A stretch of DNA of 64,000 nucleotides, taken from contig NZ_CP012646.1 of assembly GCF_001281025.1 (NCBI RefSeq), positions 401,001 through 465,000 on the forward strand, read 5' to 3'. The first letter of the stretch is position 1, and each line of letters opens with the position of its first letter. The DNA is from Streptococcus mitis (GTDB lineage: Bacteria; Bacillota; Bacilli; Lactobacillales; Streptococcaceae). The notes under the pieces were generated by a model. The model had not been told where the DNA came from. It saw only the letters and a list, made by a program, of their open reading frames with translations, and did no database searches. A program made the position numbers and the translations under genes. Positions 36,961 to 47,465 of the stretch are shown here, in pieces.

Positions 36961-37159
36961 TAATACTCAATGAAAATCAAAGAGCAAACTAGGAAGCTAG
37001 CCGCAGGCTGCTCAAAGCACTGCTTTGAGGTTGTAGATAGAACTGACGAAGTCAGCTCAAAACACTGTTTTGAGGTTGTGGATAGAACTGACGAAGTCAG
37101 TAACCATACCTACGGTAAGGCGATGCTGACGTGGTTTGAAGAGATTTTCGAAGAGTATA
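36961..37159 (-). repeat. BOX element (boxA-boxB-boxB-boxC)
   Basis: Read on the minus strand this is a BOX repeat of pneumococcus-group streptococci. boxA occupies about 37101-37159 (59 bp). Two boxB copies of exactly 45 bp lie at 37056-37100 and 37011-37055, and boxC fills 36961-37010 (50 bp). The total of 199 bp fits A1-B2-C1. These non-autonomous repeats can form stable RNA structures. An apparent 106-codon frame through it is not a gene. Confidence 0.95.
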
Positions 37160-37210
37160 AGGTCCAAATTTATCTATTTGTGTTTCGGTTCACTGCATTA
37201 CTGCATTCAA

Positions 37211-37241
37211 AATCCGTCAGCTCAATAAGAGTTGACGGATT
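37211..37241. terminator. Hairpin terminator beyond the isochorismatase-like gene
   Basis: Perfect stem AATCCGTCA/TGACGGATT with TTTT on the minus strand and TTATTTTAT on the plus strand. It lies 4 bp beyond the isochorismatase stop. Confidence 0.75.
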
Positions 37242-37244
37242 ATT

Positions 37245-37796
37245 TTATACTTGTACTTGGGTTAAAAATTCTTCTGTAGTAAGAATTTGAGCAAACTCAT
37301 CTTGTAGAGAAAGGAGATTAATCTCATGGATAGTCTCAGGAGAGATGGTCTGACCGTTTTTGTTAGATAGGGTAAAACTGGCAGTGGCATCTGCTAGTAA
37401 AGTGACTTCAAAACCAAGATTTGCTGCCATTCGTGTCGTAGTGGATATACAATGAGGCAGAGTCAAACCAACAACGACTAAATGACAAATCTGTTTTTTT
37501 CGTAAATATGTTTCAAGATTTGTTCCAATAAAGGCGCTATTAACCGTTTTTTGAAAGACAGGTTCTGAGGTGATCGGTTCAAATCCACTTTTAAACACCT
37601 GATTTTGTTTGTTATGAAATTGCGACTGGGGATTGTCAGATATGTGTTGAACATGTAAGACTGGAAGAGCGTGTTTACGAAAGTACGCCAGTACCCTCAA
37701 TGCTTGTTGTTCAGCTTGAGGGTTGTTCCGTTCTCCCCAGATAGGTCTATTAAATGCTTTTTGCATATCGATAATCAGTAGAGCAGTATGAACCAT
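37245..37796 (-). CDS. Isochorismatase-fold cysteine hydrolase
   Basis: 183 residues from ATG 37796 (an in-frame ATG 11 codons earlier lies inside dus and lacks a site). Catalytic-triad residues of the family are visible: Asp9 in ALLIIDMQK, the Lys in FQKTVNSAF and the Cys in VGLTLPHC. The family includes nicotinamidases and isochorismatases, and the substrate cannot be told from sequence. It begins one base after the dus stop behind AAGG, so it is co-translated with dus. It lies inside the region bracketed by the dus copies. Confidence 0.8.
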   Translation of the reverse strand: MVHTALLIIDMQKAFNRPIWGERNNPQAEQQALRVLAYFRKHALPVLHVQHISDNPQSQFHNKQNQVFKSGFEPITSEPVFQKTVNSAFIGTNLETYLRKKQICHLVVVGLTLPHCISTTTRMAANLGFEVTLLADATASFTLSNKNGQTISPETIHEINLLSLQDEFAQILTTEEFLTQVQV

Positions 37797-37797
37797 T

Positions 37798-38778
37798 TTA
37801 AGCCTTATCCAATTGTAAGAGGGCTTCAATCTCTGCTAGGGTGCTAGCTTGTGAAATGGCTCCACGAAGTTTGGCAGCACCAGATGTTCCACGGAGGTAG
37901 TGAGGAGCGAGTCCTCGGAATTCACGTACTGCAACATTTTCTCCCTTGAGATTAATCAAGCGTTTCAAGTGTTCGTAGGCGATTTTCATCTTATCTTCAA
38001 AGGTCAAATCAGGCAGGATTTCTCCTGTTTCAAAGTAATGGTTGATTTGGTTGAAGAGGTAAGGATTGCCCATAGCAGCTCGTCCAATCATGACAGCGTC
38101 AGCACCAACTTCTTCGATGCGTTGTTTGGCTTCTTGGACCGTACGGATGTCACCGTTAGCGATAAATGGAATCTTGGTCAAAGCTTGAGCGACCTTGTGA
38201 AGGGTCTCAAGGTCTGCGTGACCTGTATACATTTGCTCACGGGTACGACCATGCATGGCGAGGGCAGAAACGCCTGCAGCTTCAGCAGCGAGGGCATTTT
38301 CTACTGCAAGAGACGGGTCAGCCCAGCCTGTACGCATTTTGACAGTAAGGGGGATATCAAGGACAGATTGGACCTTGTTGATGATAGAGTAAATCTTATC
38401 TGGATCCTTGAGCCACATAGCGCCAGCTTCGTTCTTCACGATTTTGTTAACTGGGCAGCCCATGTTGATATCAACAATATCGGTTTTGGTGTTTTCTTGG
38501 ATGAATTCTGCTGCGCGTGCTAGGCTGTCTTCATCACTACCAAATAGTTGGATAGAGACAGGGTTTTCGCCTTCATCGATATGAAGCATATGCAGGGTTT
38601 TTTCATTGTTGTATTGGATTCCCTTGTCAGAGACCATTTCCATGACAACGAGTCCAGCTCCGAGCTCTTTTGCGATAGTACGAAAGGCTGAGTTAGTCAC
38701 GCCAGCCATGGGTGCTAAAACGGTACGATTGGGAATCTCAACATTGCCAATCATAAAGGGTGTATTAAGATTTGTCAC
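37798..38778 (-). CDS. dus: tRNA-dihydrouridine synthase
   Basis: 326-residue flavoenzyme that reduces uridine to dihydrouridine in tRNA. The start is GTG 38778 (VTNLNTPF), preceded by GGAGGA inside the end of hslO, overlapping it by 14 bases. Family motifs are APMAGVTN, the catalytic-cysteine segment [28 protein letters not shown] and GRAAMGNP. The last 75 codons are duplicated as an orphan fragment at 29484-29709. The 3' end of this copy may have come in with the inserted segment. Confidence 0.95.
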   Translation of the reverse strand: MTNLNTPFMIGNVEIPNRTVLAPMAGVTNSAFRTIAKELGAGLVVMEMVSDKGIQYNNEKTLHMLHIDEGENPVSIQLFGSDEDSLARAAEFIQENTKTDIVDINMGCPVNKIVKNEAGAMWLKDPDKIYSIINKVQSVLDIPLTVKMRTGWADPSLAVENALAAEAAGVSALAMHGRTREQMYTGHADLETLHKVAQALTKIPFIANGDIRTVQEAKQRIEEVGADAVMIGRAAMGNPYLFNQINHYFETGEILPDLTFEDKMKIAYEHLKRLINLKGENVAVREFRGLAPHYLRGTSGAAKLRGAISQASTLAEIEALLQLDKA

Positions 38779-39637
38779 GAATGAGTTCCTCCAGGTCGTT
38801 TTCATCAAAGTTATAAGTTGTTTGGCAGAATTGACAAGTGATTTCTGCCCCATGGTCTTCCTCTTTCATTTCCTGTAGGTCTGAACTTGGAAGGCTGGCA
38901 AGAGCGTTCATAAAGCGCTCATGGCTACAGTCACATTGGAAACGGATTTCTTCTTCAGAAAGACGCTTATAAGCCTCGTCACCGTAGATTGCCTTGAGGA
39001 GGGCTTCGATATGGTCGTCGCTTTCCAGAAGGGTTGAGATAGCTGGCATTTCTTGGATGCGTTTTTCAAAGCGAGCAATCTCTTCTTCCTTGGCTCCCGG
39101 CAAGACCTGAACTAGGAAACCACCCGCAACCTTGACCTTGTCTTCCTCGTCCAAAAGGACATTGAGGCCGACTGCAGAAGGCGTTTGTTGGCTTTCAGTC
39201 AGGTAAAAGGCAAGGTCTTCACCGATTTCCCCAGAAATGAGGGGAGTCATAGAGTTGTAAGGATTTCCAGTACCGTAGTCTGTGATAACGAGGAATTGGC
39301 CATTGCCGACAAAAGGTCCGACTAGGACTTCACCAGTTGCAGTCTTTTTGATGTCAACACCAGGATTTTGAACATAGCCTTTGACGTTCCCCTTGGTATC
39401 AGCAACGGTGATGATAGCACCTAGAGAGCTAGATCCCAGTACCTTCACTGTTAGTTTGGTATTGCCTTTTTCATTGGCTGCGAGAATCTGGCTAGCGATA
39501 AGAGTTCGACCAAGTGCTACAGTTGAGCTAGCTTGGGTTTGGTGTTTTTCTTGAGCAGTGCGGACTGTTTCTGTGCTGTCAAGGACAAAAGCACGAAAGG
39601 CTCCGCTTTCTGATATAGTTTTAATAATTTTATCCAT
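38765..39637 (-). CDS. hslO: Redox-regulated chaperone Hsp33
   Basis: 290-residue Hsp33 holdase activated by oxidation. The zinc site is formed by CDCSHERF (near residue 236) and CQFC (near 268), the normal four cysteines. The start is ATG 39637; the frame stays open upstream but [17 protein letters not shown] is the family N-terminus. No Shine-Dalgarno sequence is present. An extended -10 (TGCTAAAAT) ends seven bases before the ATG, so the message may be leaderless. It is followed by the overlapping dus gene. Confidence 0.94.
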   Translation of the reverse strand: MDKIIKTISESGAFRAFVLDSTETVRTAQEKHQTQASSTVALGRTLIASQILAANEKGNTKLTVKVLGSSSLGAIITVADTKGNVKGYVQNPGVDIKKTATGEVLVGPFVGNGQFLVITDYGTGNPYNSMTPLISGEIGEDLAFYLTESQQTPSAVGLNVLLDEEDKVKVAGGFLVQVLPGAKEEEIARFEKRIQEMPAISTLLESDDHIEALLKAIYGDEAYKRLSEEEIRFQCDCSHERFMNALASLPSSDLQEMKEEDHGAEITCQFCQTTYNFDENDLEELIRDKS

Positions 39638-39644
39638 AGCTACT

Positions 39645-39653
39645 ATTTTAGCA
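39645..39653 (-). promoter_or_regulatory. Extended -10 of hslO (possible leaderless mRNA)
   Basis: On the minus strand TGcTAAAAT ends seven bases before the hslO ATG, with no ribosome site between. Confidence 0.5.
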
Positions 39654-39683
39654 TAAAAATGCCCAAAGGGGGAGCCGTGTGTT

Positions 39684-39719
39684 TGCTGATTTTCAGGATA
39701 ATGGACCAGGAAATCAGCA
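39684..39719. repeat. Inverted repeat in the hslO/mga-like divergent region
   Basis: Perfect 9-bp arms TGCTGATTT (39684-39692) and AAATCAGCA (39711-39719), extended inward by further pairs. No T run follows, so it looks more like an operator or RNA structure than a terminator. Confidence 0.6.
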
Positions 39720-39801
39720 TGAAAATAAAAAGAGAAACAGATTATTTCAGCATTTGTAAGATTTATGCTATGCTTAAGGTAGAAAATGAAAGGGGTAACA
39801 A

Positions 39802-41229
39802 ATGTATTTAGGAGATTTGATGGAAAAGGCTGAATCTGGCCAATTTTCAATCCTTTCCTTTCTATTACAAGAGTCTCAGACGACTGTCAAGGCTGTAATG
39901 GAGGAAACAGGATTTTCAAAAGCAACCCTAACCAAATATGTCACCCTGCTCAATGATAAGGCTTCGGACAGTGGTTTAGAGCTAAACATCTCCTTAGAAG
40001 ATGAAAATCTGCGTCTATCGATCGGTGCAACTACCAAGGGAAGAGATATCCGAAGCTTATTTTTGGAGAATGCTGTTAAATACCAGATTTTGGTCTATCT
40101 TCTCTACCACCAACAGTTTTTAGCCCATCAGCTGGCTCAAGAATTGATGATTAGCGAGGCTACACTTGGTCGTCACTTAGCTAGCTTGAATCATATTTTG
40201 TCAGAGTTTGACTTATCCATCCAAAATGGTCGTTGGCGAGGTCCAGAGCATCAGATTCGCTATTTCTATTTCTGTCTTTTTCGCAAGGTTTGGTCCAGTC
40301 AGGAATGGGAAGGTCACATGCAGAAACCAGAGAGAAAACAGGAGATTGCCACTTTAGAGGAAATCTGCGGTGCGAGTTTGTCTTCGGGGCAGAAATTGGA
40401 TTTGGTTCTCTGGGCTCACATTAGTCAACAGCGTCTTCGGGTCAATGCTTGTCAGTTTCAAGTGATAGAAGAGAAAATGCGGGGGTATTTTGACAATATT
40501 TTCTACCTTCGTTTGCATCGAAAGGCTCCGTCATTTTTCGCTGGACAACACCTTCCTCTAGGAACTGAGGATGGGGAGATGATGATTTTCTTCTCTTTCC
40601 TCCTATCTCATCGCATTCTTCCTCTTCATACTATGGAGTATATCCTTGGTTTTGGAGGGCAGTTGGCAGATTTGCTGACGCAATTGATTCAAGAAATGAA
40701 GAAGGAGGAACTATTGGGGGACTATACAGAGGACCATGTCACTTATGAACTCAGTCAGCTTTGTGCTCAAGTCTATCTCTATAAGGGCTATATTTTACAG
40801 GACCGCTACAAGTACCAGTTGGAGAATCGTCATCCCTATTTGCTGATGGAACATGATTTTAGGGGAACGGCAGAGGAGATTTTTCGTGCCTTGCCTGCCT
40901 TTCATCAGGGGACGGATTTGGATAAGAAGATTCTCTGGGAATGGCTTCAGTTAATGGAATATATGGCTGAAAATGGTGGTCAGCATATGCGGATTGGTCT
41001 GGATTTGACATCTGGTTTTCTTGTCTTTTCAAGGATGGCATCCATTTTGAAACGATATTTGGAATACAATCGTTTTATTACCATTGAAGCCTATGACCGA
41101 ACTCGATATTATGATTTGCTGGTTACCAATAACCCGATTCATAAGAAGGAACAAACACCAGTCTATTATTTAAAAAATGACTTGGATATGGAAGATTTGG
41201 CGGCTATTCGTCAGTTATTATTCACTTAA
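39802..41229 (+). CDS. Mga-like/PRD-type transcriptional regulator
   Basis: 475-residue regulator with an N-terminal HTH (about 15-60, [15 protein letters not shown]) and a second HTH (about 100-150, [16 protein letters not shown]) as in Mga/RofA-like activators. The remainder resembles the PRD-like and C-terminal EIIB-like regions of Mga. AAAGGGG precedes the ATG. It is divergent from hslO and directly upstream of glpK, where pneumococcus also has such a gene. A role in controlling glpKOF is possible but not shown. Confidence 0.82.
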   Translation: MYLGDLMEKAESGQFSILSFLLQESQTTVKAVMEETGFSKATLTKYVTLLNDKASDSGLELNISLEDENLRLSIGATTKGRDIRSLFLENAVKYQILVYLLYHQQFLAHQLAQELMISEATLGRHLASLNHILSEFDLSIQNGRWRGPEHQIRYFYFCLFRKVWSSQEWEGHMQKPERKQEIATLEEICGASLSSGQKLDLVLWAHISQQRLRVNACQFQVIEEKMRGYFDNIFYLRLHRKAPSFFAGQHLPLGTEDGEMMIFFSFLLSHRILPLHTMEYILGFGGQLADLLTQLIQEMKKEELLGDYTEDHVTYELSQLCAQVYLYKGYILQDRYKYQLENRHPYLLMEHDFRGTAEEIFRALPAFHQGTDLDKKILWEWLQLMEYMAENGGQHMRIGLDLTSGFLVFSRMASILKRYLEYNRFITIEAYDRTRYYDLLVTNNPIHKKEQTPVYYLKNDLDMEDLAAIRQLLFT

Positions 41230-41256
41230 AAGGCTTGGTCGTTCCAGGTCTTTTTT
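41230..41256 (+). terminator. Terminator of the Mga-like gene
   Basis: Stem AAGGCTTGG/CCAGGTCTT with a 5-base loop and TTTT. Confidence 0.7.
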
Positions 41257-41310
41257 GTGAAATTCACACAATCTCCTCACATTTTTTAAAAAATTAAAAA
41301 AAGTTGATAA

Positions 41311-42897
<1,587 letters not shown>

Positions 42898-42938
42898 TAC
42901 TGGAAGAATAAAGCGACTCAGTTAGAAAGTGTGTAAAT

Positions 42939-44765
42939 ATGGAATTTTCAAAGAAAACACGTGAATTATCAATTCAAAAAATGCAGGAACGTACCTTGGA
43001 CCTCTTGATTATCGGTGGAGGAATCACTGGTGCTGGTGTAGCCTTGCAGGCGGCAGCTAGTGGTCTAGATACAGGTTTGATTGAAATGCAGGACTTCGCA
43101 GAAGGAACATCCAGCCGTTCAACAAAACTGGTTCACGGAGGACTACGTTACCTTAAGCAATTTGATGTAGAAGTGGTATCAGATACAGTTTCTGAACGTG
43201 CAGTGGTTCAACAAATCGCTCCACACATTCCGAAACCAGACCCAATGCTCTTGCCAGTTTACGATGAAGATGGAGCGACCTTTAGCCTCTTCCGTCTTAA
43301 AGTAGCTATGGATCTTTACGACCTCTTGGCAGGTGTCAACAACACACCAGCTGCTAACAAGGTTTTGAGTAAGGAAGAAGTCTTGGAACGCCAGCCAAAC
43401 TTGAAGAAAGAAGGTTTGGTAGGAGGTGGGGTTTACCTTGACTTCCGTAACAACGATGCTCGTCTCGTGATCGAAAACATCAAACGTGCCAACCAGGACG
43501 GTGCCCTCATTGCTAACCACGTGAAGGCAGAAGGCTTCCTATTTGACGAAAGTGGCAAGATTACAGGTGTTGTAGCTCGTGATCTCTTGACAGACCAAGT
43601 CTTTGAAATCAAGGCCCGTCTGGTTATTAACACAACAGGTCCTTGGAGCGACAAGGTGCGCAATTTGTCTAATAAGGGAACACAATTCTCACAAATGCGT
43701 CCAACTAAGGGAGTTCACTTGGTAGTGGATTCAAGCAAGATCAAGGTTTCACAGCCAGTTTACTTTGATACAGGTTTGGGTGATGGCCGTATGGTCTTTG
43801 TTCTCCCACGTGAAAACAAGACTTACTTCGGTACAACGGATACAGACTACACAGGTGATTTGGAACATCCAAAAGTGACGCAGGAAGATGTAGATTACCT
43901 ACTTGGCATTGTCAATAACCGCTTCCCAGAAGCCAACATTACTATTGATGATATCGAAAGCAGCTGGGCAGGTCTTCGTCCATTGATCGCAGGCAATAGC
44001 GCTTCTGACTACAATGGAGGAAATAACGGAACCATCAGTGATGAAAGCTTTAACAACTTGATTACGACTGTTGAATCTTATCTCTCTAAAGAAAAAACTC
44101 GTGAAGATGTAGAGGCTGCTGTTAGCAAGCTTGAAAGCAGTACCTCTGAGAAACATTTGGACCCATCTGCAGTTTCTCGTGGTTCTAGCTTGGACCGAGA
44201 TGATAATGGTCTCTTGACCCTTGCTGGTGGTAAAATCACAGACTACCGTAAGATGGCTGAAGGAGCTATGGAGCGCGTGGTTGACATCCTCAAAGCAGAA
44301 TTTGACCGTAGCTTTAAACTCATCAATTCTAAGACTTACCCTGTTTCAGGTGGGGAATTGAACCCAGCAAATGTGGACTCAGAAATCGAAGCCTTTGCGC
44401 AACTTGGAGTGTCACGTGGTTTGGATAGCAAGGAAGCTCATTACCTAGCAAATCTTTATGGTTCAAATGCACCGAAAGTCTTTGCTCTTGCTCATAGTTT
44501 AGAACAAGCACCAGGACTCAGCTTGGCAGATACCTTGTCCCTTCACTATGCAATGCGCAATGAGTTGGCTCTGAGCCCAGTTGACTTCCTCCTTCGTCGT
44601 ACCAACCACATGCTCTTTATGCGTGATAGTTTGGATAGCATCGTTGAGCCAGTTTTGGATGAAATGGGACGATTCTATGACTGGACTGAAGAAGAAAAAG
44701 CCGCTTACCGTGCGGATGTCGAAGTAGCTCTTGCTAACAACGATTTAGCAGAATTAAAAAATTAA
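42939..44765 (+). CDS. glpO: Alpha-glycerophosphate oxidase
   Basis: 608-residue FAD enzyme that oxidises glycerol-3-phosphate to dihydroxyacetone phosphate with O2, releasing H2O2. The dinucleotide fold is GGGITGAG at 26-33, followed by the family motif GTSSRSTKLVHGGLRYL. Its length, some 50 residues above bacterial GlpD dehydrogenases, fits the streptococcal oxidase with its extra insert. No clear ribosome site or promoter lies in the 41-bp gap from glpK, so the genes are co-transcribed. Confidence 0.94.
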   Translation: MEFSKKTRELSIQKMQERTLDLLIIGGGITGAGVALQAAASGLDTGLIEMQDFAEGTSSRSTKLVHGGLRYLKQFDVEVVSDTVSERAVVQQIAPHIPKPDPMLLPVYDEDGATFSLFRLKVAMDLYDLLAGVNNTPAANKVLSKEEVLERQPNLKKEGLVGGGVYLDFRNNDARLVIENIKRANQDGALIANHVKAEGFLFDESGKITGVVARDLLTDQVFEIKARLVINTTGPWSDKVRNLSNKGTQFSQMRPTKGVHLVVDSSKIKVSQPVYFDTGLGDGRMVFVLPRENKTYFGTTDTDYTGDLEHPKVTQEDVDYLLGIVNNRFPEANITIDDIESSWAGLRPLIAGNSASDYNGGNNGTISDESFNNLITTVESYLSKEKTREDVEAAVSKLESSTSEKHLDPSAVSRGSSLDRDDNGLLTLAGGKITDYRKMAEGAMERVVDILKAEFDRSFKLINSKTYPVSGGELNPANVDSEIEAFAQLGVSRGLDSKEAHYLANLYGSNAPKVFALAHSLEQAPGLSLADTLSLHYAMRNELALSPVDFLLRRTNHMLFMRDSLDSIVEPVLDEMGRFYDWTEEEKAAYRADVEVALANNDLAELKN

Positions 44766-44775
44766 GAAAAAATAA

Positions 44776-44820
44776 AAGAGGCGGCGGGCAACAATCCTTG
44801 TCGCCCGCCCCTTCTTTTTA
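44776..44820 (+). terminator. GC-rich hairpin between glpO and glpF
   Basis: Stem GGCGGGC/GCCCGCC with AAGAG/CTTCTT outer pairing and TTTT. It may partly end transcription before glpF. Confidence 0.75.
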
Positions 44821-44834
44821 ATGGAGATAGAAAG

Positions 44835-45539
44835 ATGATGAATGAATTATTTGGAGAATTTTTGGGAACTTTAATCCTGATTCTTCTAGGAAATGGTGTT
44901 GTTGCAGGTGTGGTTCTTCCTAAAACTAAGAGCAATAGCTCAGGTTGGATTGTGATTACCATGGGTTGGGGGATTGCAGTTGCGGTTGCAGTATTTGTAT
45001 CTGGCAAGCTCAGTCCAGCTCATTTAAACCCAGCTGTGACAATTGGTGTAGCTTTAAAAGGTGACTTGCCTTGGGCTTCTGTTTTGCCTTATATCTTAGC
45101 CCAGTTCGCAGGGGCTATGCTCGGTCAGATTTTGGTTTGGTTGCAATTCAAGCCGCATTATGAGGCAGAAGAAAATGCAGGAAATATCCTGGCAACCTTC
45201 AGTACTGGACCGGCCATCAAAGATACTGTATCAAACTTGATTAGCGAAATCCTTGGCACCTTTGTATTGGTATTGACAATCTTTGCTTTGGGACTTTATG
45301 ACCTTCAAGCAGGAATCGGAACTTTTGCAGTGGGAACTTTGATTGTCGGTATCGGTCTATCACTAGGTGGGACAACAGGTTATGCCTTGAACCCTGCACG
45401 TGACCTTGGACCTCGTATCATGCACAGTATCCTTCCAATTTCAAACAAGGGAGACGGAGACTGGTCTTATGCCTGGATTCCTGTTGTGGGACCTGTTATC
45501 GGTGCAGCCTTGGCCGTGCTTGTATTCTCACTTTTCTAA
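44835..45539 (+). CDS. glpF: Glycerol uptake facilitator (aquaglyceroporin)
   Basis: 234-residue MIP-family channel with six helices. The two NPA boxes are intact (HLNPAVTIG near residue 63 and ALNPARDLG near 184), and the residue after the second NPA motif is Arg-Asp, the pattern of glycerol-conducting members. GGAGATAGAAAG precedes the ATG. It supplies glycerol to GlpK and completes the glp cluster. Confidence 0.94.
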   Translation: MMNELFGEFLGTLILILLGNGVVAGVVLPKTKSNSSGWIVITMGWGIAVAVAVFVSGKLSPAHLNPAVTIGVALKGDLPWASVLPYILAQFAGAMLGQILVWLQFKPHYEAEENAGNILATFSTGPAIKDTVSNLISEILGTFVLVLTIFALGLYDLQAGIGTFAVGTLIVGIGLSLGGTTGYALNPARDLGPRIMHSILPISNKGDGDWSYAWIPVVGPVIGAALAVLVFSLF

Positions 45540-45562
45540 TCTAGAAAACAATTATGTTGATA

Positions 45563-45592
45563 AAGCTTGAGATGAAAATCTCAGGCTTTTTT
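45563..45592 (+). terminator. Terminator of glpF
   Basis: Stem AAGCTTGAGAT/ATCTCAGGCTT and a T run. Confidence 0.8.
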
Positions 45593-45663
45593 AAAAATAT
45601 TCATAGAAAAACTGCATAATCTTTAAAATTAGCTTAAATGCAGTGAAAATGTACGGTAAACAA

Positions 45664-45693
45664 TTGAAAGATTACCCTAAAAAATGGTACAAT
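45664..45693 (+). promoter_or_regulatory. dlt operon promoter
   Basis: TTGAAA (45664-45669), 18-bp spacer and extended -10 TGgTACAAT (45685-45693), about 70 bp before dltX. Confidence 0.7.
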
Positions 45694-45762
45694 GGTAGAA
45701 AAATACTATAGTAAGAGTTCATCTTATTTCACAAAAATTACAGAAATGAATGGTTTTTCTTG

Positions 45763-45894
45763 ATGAAACAAAGAAAAGAATTGTACCTTTTTCTTGGTCG
45801 GACAGCCTTGTATTTTCTTATCTTTCTAGGGCTGCTTTACTTCTTTAGCTATCTTGGTCAGGGTCAAGGAAGCTTTATCTATAATGAATTTTAA
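45763..45894 (+). CDS. dltX: DltX, small membrane subunit of the D-alanylation system
   Basis: 43-codon ORF with one membrane helix (about 13-31) and the C-terminal FIYNEF motif, the hallmark of DltX. DltX is needed for D-Ala transfer to teichoic acids and links DltB and DltD (known from Bacillus, Staphylococcus and Streptococcus thermophilus). The ribosome site is weak. It lies 20 bp before dltA on the same strand and is too short for routine gene callers. Confidence 0.88.
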   Translation: MKQRKELYLFLGRTALYFLIFLGLLYFFSYLGQGQGSFIYNEF

Positions 45895-45914
45895 CTTGAA
45901 GGAGAATCCCTATT

Positions 45915-47465
45915 GTGTCAAATAAACCAATAGTAGATATGATTGAAACCATTGAGCATTTTGCTCAGACACAGCCTAGCTATCCTGTTTACAATGTTTT
46001 GGGACAGGAACACACTTATGGAGATTTAAAGGCTGATTCGGATAGTTTGGCTGCAGCCATCGATCAACTGGATTTACCAGAGAAGTCTCCTGTGGTTGTC
46101 TTTGGAGGCCAAGAATATGAAATGTTGGCAACATTTGTAGCGCTGACTAAGTCAGGTCATGCCTACATTCCGATTGATAGCCATTCGGCCTTGGAGAGAG
46201 TTTCGGCTATTTTAGAAGTAGCAGAGCCAAGCTTGATTATTGCCATCTCAGATTTTCCATTGGAGCAGATTTCTACACCGATGTTGAATCTAGCTCAGGT
46301 TCATGAAGCCTTTGCTCAAGGGACTAGCTATGAGATCACGCATCCAGTCAAGGGAGATGATAACTACTACATTATCTTTACTTCTGGTACGACTGGTAAG
46401 CCTAAGGGAGTGCAGATTTCCCATGATAACCTCCTCAGTTTTACCAACTGGATGATTACGGATAAGGAATTTGCGACGCCAAGTCGTCCGCAAATGCTGG
46501 CTCAGCCACCTTATTCTTTTGACCTGTCTGTCATGTACTGGGCGCCGACCTTGGCACTGGGTGGTACGCTTTTCGCTCTTCCTTCAGCTATTACTCAGGA
46601 CTTTAAGCAACTCTTTGCGACCATCTTTTCATTGCCAATCGCTATCTGGACATCAACCCCTTCTTTTGCAGATATGGCCATGTTGTCTGAAGCCTTTAAT
46701 AGTGAGAAAATGCCTGACATCACGCATTTCTACTTTGATGGTGAAGAATTGACGGTTAAAACGGCTCAAAAACTACGCGAACGTTTCCCAAATGCCCGTA
46801 TTATCAATGCCTACGGCCCAACAGAAGCGACAGTAGCCCTGTCAGCAGTTGCTGTGACAGACGAGATGCTAGCGACTCTCAAACGCCTACCAATCGGCTA
46901 TACCAAGGCTGATTCTCCAACCTTTATCATTGATGAGAATGGCAAGAAACTGCCAAATGGTGAACAGGGAGAAATCATTGTTTCTGGACCAGCCGTTTCA
47001 AAAGGTTATATGAACAATCCTGAAAAAACGGCAGAAGCCTTCTTTGAGTTTGAAGGTCTACCAGCCTACCATACAGGAGATGTGGGAACTATGACAGATG
47101 AAGGCTTGCTTCTCTACGGCGGACGCATGGACTTCCAGATTAAGTTTAACGGTTACCGCATTGAGTTAGAAGATGTCTCTCAAAACCTCAATAAGTCTCG
47201 CTTTATCGAGTCTGCTGTAGCTGTACCACGTTATAATAAAGACCACAAGGTGCAAAATCTATTGGCTTATGTCATCTTGAAAGACGGTGTTCGTGAGCAG
47301 TTTGAGCGAGATATTGATATTACCAAGGCTATCAAGGAAGATTTAACAGATATCATGATGTCCTACATGATGCCGTCTAAATTCCTTTATCGAGACAGTT
47401 TGCCACTGACTCCAAATGGAAAGATTGACATCAAAGGATTGATTAACGAGGTGAATAGCAGATGA
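45915..47465 (+). CDS. dltA: D-alanine-poly(phosphoribitol) ligase DltA
   Basis: 516-residue adenylation enzyme that activates D-Ala and loads it on DltC. The start is GTG with AAGGAGAA just upstream. The adenylate-forming motif is [12 protein letters not shown] (P-loop), followed by [11 protein letters not shown] and the hinge YHTGDVG region. The catalytic C-terminal lysine is in [11 protein letters not shown]. It overlaps dltB by 4 bases. Confidence 0.96.
   Translation: MSNKPIVDMIETIEHFAQTQPSYPVYNVLGQEHTYGDLKADSDSLAAAIDQLDLPEKSPVVVFGGQEYEMLATFVALTKSGHAYIPIDSHSALERVSAILEVAEPSLIIAISDFPLEQISTPMLNLAQVHEAFAQGTSYEITHPVKGDDNYYIIFTSGTTGKPKGVQISHDNLLSFTNWMITDKEFATPSRPQMLAQPPYSFDLSVMYWAPTLALGGTLFALPSAITQDFKQLFATIFSLPIAIWTSTPSFADMAMLSEAFNSEKMPDITHFYFDGEELTVKTAQKLRERFPNARIINAYGPTEATVALSAVAVTDEMLATLKRLPIGYTKADSPTFIIDENGKKLPNGEQGEIIVSGPAVSKGYMNNPEKTAEAFFEFEGLPAYHTGDVGTMTDEGLLLYGGRMDFQIKFNGYRIELEDVSQNLNKSRFIESAVAVPRYNKDHKVQNLLAYVILKDGVREQFERDIDITKAIKEDLTDIMMSYMMPSKFLYRDSLPLTPNGKIDIKGLINEVNSR

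Noticed and set aside
37011..37100. Tandem 45-bp repeats that could suggest a CRISPR
   Set aside because: Only two copies, no spacers and no cas genes; they are boxB units.
36970..37290. 106-codon open frame
   Set aside because: It runs through the BOX repeat; the repeated peptide simply reflects the two boxB copies.
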